From contig JAKEEQ010000433.1 in the NCBI GenBank assembly GCA_022616515.1, positions 1 through 33,416 of the forward strand: a stretch of 33,416 nt of DNA. Direction: 5' to 3'. Positions 26,139 to 33,416 of this stretch are shown here, piece after piece. Each line of letters starts with the position of its first letter. Position 1 is the stretch's first letter. The notes below the pieces were generated by a model. That model was not told the DNA's origin. It made no database searches and saw nothing but the letters and a program-made list of their open reading frames with translations. This DNA is from Chloroflexota bacterium (GTDB lineage: Bacteria > Chloroflexota > Anaerolineae > Aggregatilineales > J027). Position numbers and translations under genes: made by a program.

Positions 26139-27773
26139 ATGGAATATCGGATCACTGACGACATTGGCAAACTGCTAGAAGTGCTGCCACATGATATTGT
26201 GGAGAGCATTGAACAAGTTGGGAATAAAGATGAACTCATCGAAATAGTGATGGATCTGGGTCGCGTCCCAACGGCAAGATATGTGGATGAAAATGTCATC
26301 CTGAGCGACCGTGAAATTGAATCGAGCAACATCGATTATGTTGTATCCAGACTGGGTATGTTCGATGCCGATAATCGTGCAGGAATGGAACGTACACTGC
26401 ACCGCATCAGTGCCATTCGCAATCGCCAGGGGGTGATTGTGGGCCTCACATGCCGTGTAGGGCGTGCGGTTTATGGAACCATCGACATTATCGAGGACAT
26501 CATCACACATGGTTCAAGCGTACTGCTGCTTGGCCCGCCGGGAGTAGGTAAAACAACTCTCCTGCGTGAAGCGGCCCGCGTACTCAGCGAGACACGCCGC
26601 GTGGTTATCGTCGATACGTCAAACGAAATTGGCGGCGATGGTGATGTGCCGCATCCGGCTATCGGATTGGCCCGGCGTATGCAGGTTTCGCAGCCTGCCT
26701 TGCAGCATGAAGTGATGATCGAGGCCGTTGAAAATCATAACCCTGAAGTCATCATCATTGATGAAATCGGGCGCGAGTTGGAGGCGCTTGCTGCGCGTAC
26801 CATTGCTGAGCGTGGGGTTCAGTTAGTAGGCACTGCGCATGGTAATACGCTCGAAAATCTCCTGCGCAATCCAACCTTGACCGATCTGGTTGGTGGGATT
26901 GAATCGGTAACACTGTCTGACGAGGAAGCACGCCGTCGCCATACACAGAAGAGTGTATTGGAGCGTCGTTCTCCACCGACTTTTGATGTTCTGATTGAGA
27001 TTAAGAGCCGCAACCAGCTTGTGATTCATGAAGACCTTGCGTCGGCGGTTGATGCACACCTGAGAGGCCGCCCACTGCCGGTTGAAGTTCGCCAGCGTGA
27101 TGAATACGGCGAGATCAAGAAGAAAACGATTTATCCGGAGTCGCGCATGCAGATCAATCGCGGGGGATCACAACCGGGCGTCCGTCTTGGATCGAATGGA
27201 CATGGTTCGCATGATGATGACAGCAGTCGTCGGCTCGAACATAAGCCGAGGCGTAAACCTCAGCAGCAGCCAGCACCAAAGGTAAGTGCCGAGCCTGCCA
27301 AACCGCGTTCCGTGAAGATTTACGCTTATGGCGTGGCACGCAATCGTCTGTATGGGGCAGCGGCGGATATGAATCTGCCCGTCGAACTGGTCGACAATAT
27401 GACCGAAGCGGATGTGGTGGTGACCTTGAAGAGTTACTATCGCCGCCGTCCGAAGTTGATTGTCGATGCGGAACGGCGCAGTATTCCGATCCATGTGCTG
27501 CGGGCCAATACATCGGCACAGGTAGAAAGCTTTCTGGGCGATCTTTATCAGGTCCAGAATCTGGATGATCCTATCGAACGAGCCTTAGCTGAAGCACGGG
27601 CCGCGATTCGTTTGATTCAGAATGGTGAAGCCTTTGAGGTCGATTTAGAGCCGCAGTCCGCACAGGTGAGAAAGTTGCAGCACCAGCTCATCGAAGAGTT
27701 TAATCTTTCTTCCCAGAGTTATGGTGACCAGCCCAATCGCTTTGTGCGGGTCTATGGCGACGACATTGCCTGA
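26139..27773 (+). CDS. SpoIIIAA/Ycf45-type AAA ATPase with C-terminal R3H domain
   Basis: Walker A LLLGPPGVGKTTLLREAARVL; IVDTSNEIGGDGDVPHPAIGLARRMQV; VIIIDEIGRELEALAARTIAERGVQLVGTAHG; R3H-like C-terminus VRKLQHQLIEEFNLSSQSYGDQPNRFVRVY. Confidence 0.9.
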   Translation: MEYRITDDIGKLLEVLPHDIVESIEQVGNKDELIEIVMDLGRVPTARYVDENVILSDREIESSNIDYVVSRLGMFDADNRAGMERTLHRISAIRNRQGVIVGLTCRVGRAVYGTIDIIEDIITHGSSVLLLGPPGVGKTTLLREAARVLSETRRVVIVDTSNEIGGDGDVPHPAIGLARRMQVSQPALQHEVMIEAVENHNPEVIIIDEIGRELEALAARTIAERGVQLVGTAHGNTLENLLRNPTLTDLVGGIESVTLSDEEARRRHTQKSVLERRSPPTFDVLIEIKSRNQLVIHEDLASAVDAHLRGRPLPVEVRQRDEYGEIKKKTIYPESRMQINRGGSQPGVRLGSNGHGSHDDDSSRRLEHKPRRKPQQQPAPKVSAEPAKPRSVKIYAYGVARNRLYGAAADMNLPVELVDNMTEADVVVTLKSYYRRRPKLIVDAERRSIPIHVLRANTSAQVESFLGDLYQVQNLDDPIERALAEARAAIRLIQNGEAFEVDLEPQSAQVRKLQHQLIEEFNLSSQSYGDQPNRFVRVYGDDIA

Positions 27774-27796
27774 GAGGCAACGATTTAGCTAGATGA

Positions 27797-27827
27797 AACG
27801 GCAGGGGAACCCACTCTGCCGTTTTTT
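27797..27827 (+). terminator. Rho-independent terminator between convergent genes
   Basis: AACGGCAG-(11 nt)-CTGCCGTT followed by a T-run (gttttttatt), after the stop at 27773. Confidence 0.85.
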
Positions 27828-28380
27828 ATTCCAGCATATTCTGGAGATAACTGAACGGGTCTGTGATGTCAAAGTAGAGTATTATCTCCGGGCCATCTTC
27901 ATCATTACGCCGGGTGCAGGTCAAGACATCGAACCGCCGCCCATCGTGTTCGATTAGCTGTTGGAACTTGAGTTTCAGCCCATTGAGACTGAGCAGTGTA
28001 TATTCTTCGGCAACCGCTACGACCTTAAGCGCCGACTCAAACGATTTGCCATCGCCGGACGTGTAAATCGCTTCAATCATCCCCCTTATGAAGTCGTGCT
28101 GACGCCGGGCATTTTCCGTATTATTGAGTTGCTCGTAGGTATATTCCAGTAAAAGCCGCACTTCCAGATCCATTGGATTTTGGTCAAGCATGGTAGTGCA
28201 AAATTCCACGACACTCTCAAAACTGTCCAGGCCGTTGGTTGTACCAATCAGTTTGCCTGACGAATAATGGCTCGTCGGGCGATAGTCCCCACTGGCTACA
28301 TATGCCTCACGCAGGGCAATAAAATCAGCACCTGACGGGTTTTCTTGAGCTTGACGGGCCAATTCGAGATAGTCGGGCAT
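27826..28380 (-). CDS. DUF4919-like TPR-containing protein
   Basis: Sequence MPDYLELARQAQENPSGADFIALREAYVASGDYRP...SFESVVEFCTTMLDQNPMDLEVRLLLEYTYEQL...KLKFQQLIEHDGRRFDVLTC. Confidence 0.65.
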   Translation of the reverse strand: MPDYLELARQAQENPSGADFIALREAYVASGDYRPTSHYSSGKLIGTTNGLDSFESVVEFCTTMLDQNPMDLEVRLLLEYTYEQLNNTENARRQHDFIRGMIEAIYTSGDGKSFESALKVVAVAEEYTLLSLNGLKLKFQQLIEHDGRRFDVLTCTRRNDEDGPEIILYFDITDPFSYLQNMLE

Positions 28381-28396
28381 AAATACTCCGCGGGAA

Positions 28397-28813
28397 TTAG
28401 ATGACGTACAGCATCAGATACACGATCACACCCGTAACGGACACATACATCCAGATTGGGAAGGTGTATTTTGCGATCTTGCGGTGCTTTTTAAACCTCT
28501 TTTTGGTCCCGCGCCACAACGTCAGAATTGCCAGCGGTGGTACCGTGGCCGCCAGCACCACATGGGTAATCAAGATCACAAAATAGATGACGCGGCTGAT
28601 ACCCTCGCCTTCGTAGGGACGGGAGCCTTCATAATAGTGATATGTCAGGTACGACATCAGGAACAACACCGAAAACCCAAAGGCGGTCCACATGACGGCG
28701 CGGTGGGCCTTCCAGTGCTTCTGGCGGATTAATATGAAGCCAAACAGCAGAAACACAGCACTTACGCCGTTGAGCACTGCATTGAGCATCGGCAAATCTG
28801 ACGTTTCGATCAT
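28397..28813 (-). CDS. DUF420 membrane protein (CtaM-like cytochrome oxidase assembly)
   Basis: Four TM helices; LPMLNAVLNGVSAVFLLFGFILIRQKHWKAHRAVMWTAFGFSVLFL, YPIW-like FPIWMYVSVTGVIVYLML; adjacent to ctaB. ORF opens to 28843. Confidence 0.85.
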   Translation of the reverse strand: MIETSDLPMLNAVLNGVSAVFLLFGFILIRQKHWKAHRAVMWTAFGFSVLFLMSYLTYHYYEGSRPYEGEGISRVIYFVILITHVVLAATVPPLAILTLWRGTKKRFKKHRKIAKYTFPIWMYVSVTGVIVYLMLYVI

Positions 28814-28815
28814 CG

Positions 28816-29724
28816 TTATATACCGAGCGTTACCGATAAACAAATACTCAACAAAATCAAAGCCAGAAAGCCATTGCTGGTCAGGAATGCTTTCTTTGCC
28901 TGTGTTTTGTCCGGCTGCTGAATGAGCCGCCAGCTCTGTTTCAGGAAGTAATAGGTCATCAAGGCTGAAGGAATGAGGTAAAGAAAGCCCAATGCCGGGT
29001 CCAGATTCAGCAGGATAGTGAGGGTGCCGACACAGGCCGCATGGACAAAGCCCCAGATTGCCGTAGTCCGCGTGTCGGTCGTCACCGGCAGCATGGGGAT
29101 ATTGGCAGCAGCATAATCATCACGGACCATAATCGCCAGGGACCAGAAATGAGCAGGCGTCCAGAAGAAGACCAGCAACGCCAACATGAGCGCTCCGGTC
29201 GCATCCCAATTGCCAACGGCGGCACTGCCGGTGAGCACAGCACACGAGCCAGCCGCCCCACCAATAACGATGTTGAGGGCGCTGCGCGGTTTAAGCCACA
29301 CTGTATAGACCACCACATAAATAATCGCACCCATCAAAATGAAAAATGCCATTGGTGGATTGCTGAACAACAAAATTCCCACCGGAACGAGCACCATTGC
29401 CAGTGATACGAACAACACCAATTCAGCATTGACCGTGCCATTCACCAGCGGTCTCTCGGCAGTGCGTTTCATGGCATGGTCGGAATTGCGCTCAAGATAT
29501 TGATTAAGTGCCGATGCCCCGGAAGCACCAAGCCCACCCGCTACAAACAGGGTTACTAACTCGCCGATGGTGGGTACGCTGCCTACCGCGAGAAATGAAC
29601 TGCCCAGTGATGCAAACAGTAGCAGGGTCACGATGCGCAGCTTGAATAGCTGGACGATAGTTTTTGCCAGTGACGGGTTCGGACGTATACCCGCCTGTAT
29701 AGTTTGTTGTTGTTGGATGCTCAT
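28816..29724 (-). CDS. ctaB: Protoheme IX farnesyltransferase
   Basis: UbiA family; ALNQYLERNSDHAMKRTAERPLVNG, TPAHFWSLAIMVRDDYAAANIPMLPV. Confidence 0.95.
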   Translation of the reverse strand: MSIQQQQTIQAGIRPNPSLAKTIVQLFKLRIVTLLLFASLGSSFLAVGSVPTIGELVTLFVAGGLGASGASALNQYLERNSDHAMKRTAERPLVNGTVNAELVLFVSLAMVLVPVGILLFSNPPMAFFILMGAIIYVVVYTVWLKPRSALNIVIGGAAGSCAVLTGSAAVGNWDATGALMLALLVFFWTPAHFWSLAIMVRDDYAAANIPMLPVTTDTRTTAIWGFVHAACVGTLTILLNLDPALGFLYLIPSALMTYYFLKQSWRLIQQPDKTQAKKAFLTSNGFLALILLSICLSVTLGI

Positions 29725-29725
29725 C

Positions 29726-30271
29726 TTATTCCTTCACACGTTGACGTAAGGCTTGAAAAATGACGGCCAGTGTTACGATACCAATACCAATCAAGCCCAG
29801 AACCTGACCTAGATCACGCAAGTTTGAGACTTCAGAATCACCACTGCTGGAATCACCGCCGACTTCCAGAGCAAATTCGACCTCCGCCGCGCCTTCAGCA
29901 CCTGTAATCACAATCCGAATGGTCCACTCTCCAACATCGGCAAGCTCAAGCAGCCCTTCATAGAACAGTGGATTGGCGCTACCCCCGATGATCGCGGTCG
30001 ATGTCAATGGCTCTGCGATTTCATCAGGAGGTTCTGCGGTGATCGCAAGCGACGCTGTTGTAACGAACATGGTTGCCGTGTCGTTTTGAAGTGAGATCGT
30101 GATATGAACCTCATCACCCGGTTGAACTGCCTCTGGCTCAACCCACACGGATACAGTGTAGGGACCTACGACCTCCTGTTCAACAACCTGTCTGCCAAGC
30201 CCATGACTCAGGGCAGTGGAGACCCCTACCAATAGTATGCTGCACAGGATGAGAAATATCTTGTTTCGCAT
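29726..30271 (-). CDS. YtkA/CopC-like secreted membrane-anchored protein
   Basis: Signal peptide, SHGLGRQVVEQEVVGPYTVSVWVEPEAVQPGDEVHITISLQND, C-terminal TM; encoded between ctaB and ctaG. Confidence 0.6.
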   Translation of the reverse strand: MRNKIFLILCSILLVGVSTALSHGLGRQVVEQEVVGPYTVSVWVEPEAVQPGDEVHITISLQNDTATMFVTTASLAITAEPPDEIAEPLTSTAIIGGSANPLFYEGLLELADVGEWTIRIVITGAEGAAEVEFALEVGGDSSSGDSEVSNLRDLGQVLGLIGIGIVTLAVIFQALRQRVKE

Positions 30272-31143
30272 CAGGATGATAGAACCTTTCGCGTATCGAT
30301 AGGTTTACGGATTCGAGATTTTTTCTCGCTATCGTCGATCATCTTTGCGACAAGGAAAATGATGGCAATCAGGTACATCATGCCACCCGGCAGCCACATT
30401 ATCAATCCCCCGATGGTTTGATCATCGACCGGGTCCAGATTCCAGAAGCGAGGGACGCGGGCATAGTGCTGGTATATCAGTTCGCCCCACAGGCTTAAGC
30501 CCATGCCCAGAATAATATTCTGGAAGTAGGTAAGGCCCACAATAACAAGCCGCATGCCGAATGAGCGGCTCTTGTGGATACGCGGTGCAGCACCCGTAAT
30601 GTGCCACCACAGCAGCATTCCCGTCGCGAAAAACGAGATGTGCTCAATATCATGGATAAATTGATCCTGAATGGCGGCGTCATACGCGCCCGGATCATGC
30701 CACAGCCACAGCGAAATAGTAAACAGCAGCCAGATGAAAGCCGGTGACGATAACTGCGTGAGGCCCTTGCGGAAGGCTGATTTGCGCCCAAAGATTTTGC
30801 CGACTTCAATCCGTCCGGCTCTGGGAAGACCCCAGAAGCTAATGGGCATCGGTGCAGCTAGAAAGATCAACGGCGGCACCGCCATCACCAGCAGTAGATG
30901 CTGGATCATGTGGATGAAAAAGAGAAATGTTTGATAGAAGTCAATCCCGGAATACAAAGCGATGCTGAAGAACATGTGCCCGCCTATGTATGAGGCTAGC
31001 CGCCAGCCATTGGCAATCTTTGCCCCCTTACGACGCAGCCGAAACCAGCCGGTCAGATAAATCACAGCAAGAATCATCTGCGGGATGAGGATTTCCAGAC
31101 GGAATTCCCAGGTTGTCAGGAGTGCTTCGAGTTGTGGGTCCAT
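30271..31143 (-). CDS. ctaG: Cytochrome c oxidase assembly protein, CtaG (caa3) family
   Basis: Sequence FFIHMIQHLLLVMAVPPLIFLAAPMPISFWGLPR, LWLWHDPGAYDAAIQDQFIHDIEHISFFATGMLLWWHI, MWLPGGMMYL. Confidence 0.9.
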   Translation of the reverse strand: MDPQLEALLTTWEFRLEILIPQMILAVIYLTGWFRLRRKGAKIANGWRLASYIGGHMFFSIALYSGIDFYQTFLFFIHMIQHLLLVMAVPPLIFLAAPMPISFWGLPRAGRIEVGKIFGRKSAFRKGLTQLSSPAFIWLLFTISLWLWHDPGAYDAAIQDQFIHDIEHISFFATGMLLWWHITGAAPRIHKSRSFGMRLVIVGLTYFQNIILGMGLSLWGELIYQHYARVPRFWNLDPVDDQTIGGLIMWLPGGMMYLIAIIFLVAKMIDDSEKKSRIRKPIDTRKVLSS

Positions 31144-31152
31144 AAGTTATGA

Positions 31153-31193
31153 AAAAGCCCGTTACGAAGATAGGTCCCCCGTAACAGGCTTTT
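31153..31193 (-). terminator. Rho-independent-type hairpin between oxidase subunit genes and assembly genes
   Basis: AAAAGCCcGTTACG ... CGTAACaGGCTTTT; minus-strand transcript ends in a T-run (GGGCTTTTTC). Confidence 0.7.
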
Positions 31194-31216
31194 GAGTTTA
31201 CCTATCGGTTGACTGA

Positions 31217-31816
31217 CTAATGTGCTTCTGCCACTGTACCGACAAGGTAGAGGGATACATAGAAGAATACCCACACCACGTCAACAAAGTGCCAGTAAAT
31301 TGCAGATGCTTCTACCCCGAAATGTTTCTCAGCGTCATAGTGCCCCTTCATGCCGTTATAAAAGACGATCATCAAAAACAAGACGCCCGTAATAACATGA
31401 AGGGCATGCATACCTGTCATGAAAAAGAACATACCAAAGGCGATACTCTCATCGGGGCCTTGATGGGCAATCGACCACTCATAGCCGACGCCGCCAGTAA
31501 AGATAATGCCCATGATGATAGCAATTGCCAGACTGATCATGAAATTGCGGCGGTCATTGTAGGCAATCGCCACCTCGGCGCGATTCACGAAAAAGCTGCT
31601 GACCAGAAGTATCGCGGTAATGACCAACCCAAGCACCTGATCAAGTTCGGGCCGGGTTCCACCCAACAGCGTAATTCGGGCAACGAGGATACCTGAGAAT
31701 AGGAAAACTTCAGAGACAATGAACAGCCAGAATCCAACCCGATTCATGCGCAGACGCTGTGCCGGGGTAAATTCCAGAGGACCGTGATGCTCGTGTACGT
31801 GATCAATCGCCGCCAT
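31217..31816 (-). CDS. ctaE: Cytochrome c oxidase subunit III
   Basis: Sequence RMNRVGFWLFIVSEVFLFSGILVARI, FMTGMHALHVITGVLFLMIVFYNGMKG, ASAIYWHFVDVVWVFFYVSLYL. ORF opens to 31840. Confidence 0.92.
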   Translation of the reverse strand: MAAIDHVHEHHGPLEFTPAQRLRMNRVGFWLFIVSEVFLFSGILVARITLLGGTRPELDQVLGLVITAILLVSSFFVNRAEVAIAYNDRRNFMISLAIAIIMGIIFTGGVGYEWSIAHQGPDESIAFGMFFFMTGMHALHVITGVLFLMIVFYNGMKGHYDAEKHFGVEASAIYWHFVDVVWVFFYVSLYLVGTVAEAH

Positions 31817-32034
31817 TAGTGATGATCCTCCGTGCTCCACAGTCGTGAGATGTTCATGTAGTAGTTAACGATGAAGGCAGCCTTAATCAAGGCCAACACT
31901 GCCAGAAAAATGACCGACGGTGACTCTTTTGTACCGAAATAATATTCAATACCTGTCAAGATACCGAGAATGACCAGCACTGCGAACCCCTTAAAGTAGG
32001 GTGGTGATTTCTTGAATTCTTGATCCATTTTCAT
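31816..32034 (-). CDS. Cytochrome c oxidase subunit IV-like small membrane protein
   Basis: 72 aa; VLVILGILTGIEYYF...VIFLAVLALIKAAFIVNYYMNISRLW; between subunits I and III. Confidence 0.85.
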   Translation of the reverse strand: MKMDQEFKKSPPYFKGFAVLVILGILTGIEYYFGTKESPSVIFLAVLALIKAAFIVNYYMNISRLWSTEDHH

Positions 32035-32086
32035 TGTTCCTTATTATCCAGTGCAGAGAGGTGCAAGCCTCTCTGTTTCAATCAAG

Positions 32087-33416
32087 CTAGTCGCCTGCCG
32101 GGGCAGGTGCTGTTGACGGAATAACGGGTCCCATTTCGCCCGGCGGCAAATCCGAAGGGGTTTCCTTCGGACGGTCCTGCGGAGCAACGATAGCGTATAC
32201 GGCTCCTTCCAAACCATAGTCATAAGGATTACCCACAACTTCCGGCAGTTCCGTATAGTTGAACTCGCTGGGTGGTGAGGCAATTTGCCATTCCAGTCCC
32301 ATTGAACGCCAGGGATTGGCGGCAGCCTTCGGACCAAACGCCATGTTGTAGACGACGTTGGCAACCATCAAGATAAAGCTCAGTGCCACTGCATAACCAC
32401 CAAGCGTGGCAGCCGTATTCCAGGGATCGAAGCCCAGTGCGGGATCGTAATCTGGAATATGGCGGCGCATACCGAGAAGGCCAATGCGCGATAGTGCCAG
32501 CGTGAAGGTAGTGAACCCGCCAAACAGTAGGACGAATTGTATTCTGGCTATCGTTTCGTTATACATACGACCGCTGGCTTTGGGGAACCAGTAGTAGATT
32601 GCCGCCACAAAGGCGTAGGCGAAACCACCAAAGGCGGCCATATGGAAATGAGCAACAAGAAAATGGGTGTCATGCAAATGCAGGTCGGTTGGTACAAGTG
32701 CATGCGGCGGTCCGGTCAGCCCTCCCAACAGGAAGGTCATAAATGCGCCAAGCACGAACAGCATCGGTGCCGGGAAAGAGATCTTCCCGCCCCACAATGT
32801 GCCCAACCAACTAAAGAATTTCACCCCGGTGGGAACCGCAATCATCAGCGTTGTAACCATGAATGGAATGCGCAGGTTTGGATCCATTGCGGATGTGAAC
32901 ATGTGATGCGACCAGACGAGGAATCCCATCAGGCTGATTGCCAGACTGGACAGTGCTACCGCGACATAGCCAAACAGCGGTTTACGAGAGAATACCGGCA
33001 GTAGTTCACTGATAATACCCAGCCCCGGTAAAATCCATACATAAACCACCGGATGCGAGTAGAACCAGAACAGGTGTTGATATAAGGTGACATTACCGCC
33101 CAACTGCGGATTGAAGAACGGGATACCAACCAGCCGCTCCAGTATTACCATCAAGAAGGCCAGACCAATGAACTGCGTGGCTCCAAGCAGAATGAGGGTA
33201 GTCGCCAGCACAGACCACACAAAAATCGGCATACGGAACAGGGTCATACCGGGTGCACGCATCAAAATGATGGTTACAATGATGTTTAATGAGCCAAAAA
33301 TTGAGCCAAACCCGTTAATAAACACCCCGATCAGAAAGAACTGCATACCTAACCGGGCTTTGACGCTTAGCGGCGGGTAGGCGGTCCAACCGGCGTCAGC
33401 GCCACCGAACACAGGC
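32087..33416 (-). CDS. ctaD: Cytochrome c oxidase subunit I, 5' end truncated at window edge
   Basis: Sequence GGADAGWTAYPPLS, QHLFWFYSHPVVYVWILPGLGIISE, WSHHMFTSAMDP, DTHFLVAHFHMAAFGG. The ORF start at 33412 is internal to a conserved motif, so the true start lies outside. Confidence 0.95.
   Translation of the reverse strand, partial: PVFGGADAGWTAYPPLSVKARLGMQFFLIGVFINGFGSIFGSLNIIVTIILMRAPGMTLFRMPIFVWSVLATTLILLGATQFIGLAFLMVILERLVGIPFFNPQLGGNVTLYQHLFWFYSHPVVYVWILPGLGIISELLPVFSRKPLFGYVAVALSSLAISLMGFLVWSHHMFTSAMDPNLRIPFMVTTLMIAVPTGVKFFSWLGTLWGGKISFPAPMLFVLGAFMTFLLGGLTGPPHALVPTDLHLHDTHFLVAHFHMAAFGGFAYAFVAAIYYWFPKASGRMYNETIARIQFVLLFGGFTTFTLALSRIGLLGMRRHIPDYDPALGFDPWNTAATLGGYAVALSFILMVANVVYNMAFGPKAAANPWRSMGLEWQIASPPSEFNYTELPEVVGNPYDYGLEGAVYAIVAPQDRPKETPSDLPPGEMGPVIPSTAPAPAGD

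Overview
The window looks like a chromosomal segment of a Chloroflexota-like bacterium; the taxon is inferred from gene content only. It carries about 36 protein genes, two of them truncated by the window edges. Left third: an atypical TrpC-like protein translationally coupled to a lipoprotein, an RmlC-like epimerase, and a tightly packed minus-strand operon of paralogous TPR-module / PD40 beta-propeller envelope proteins. Middle: CPBP protease, SDR, DUF952, EthD, tmk, dnaA, spoVS, a PHP phosphoesterase, a stand-alone TIR protein, an ECF sigma factor with a DUF5667 protein, a PknB-type kinase, a PD40 protein, and M23 and M28 peptidases. Right: pdxH, a non-coding gap, a hypothetical protein, a SpoIIIAA/Ycf45-R3H ATPase, and a cytochrome oxidase cluster (DUF420, ctaB, YtkA-like, ctaG, subunits III, IV and I). 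The most notable object is a protein-free segment of about 380 bp (24697-25073). It has two 20-nt hairpins of identical architecture at its ends, as in IS200/IS605 elements. Between them lies a dense nested RNA fold with motifs resembling HEARO / IscB omega-RNA. I interpret it as an orphan, non-autonomous omega-RNA element inserted directly in front of a start codon. A second point of interest is the TrpC-like protein, which appears to have lost most IGPS catalytic residues.
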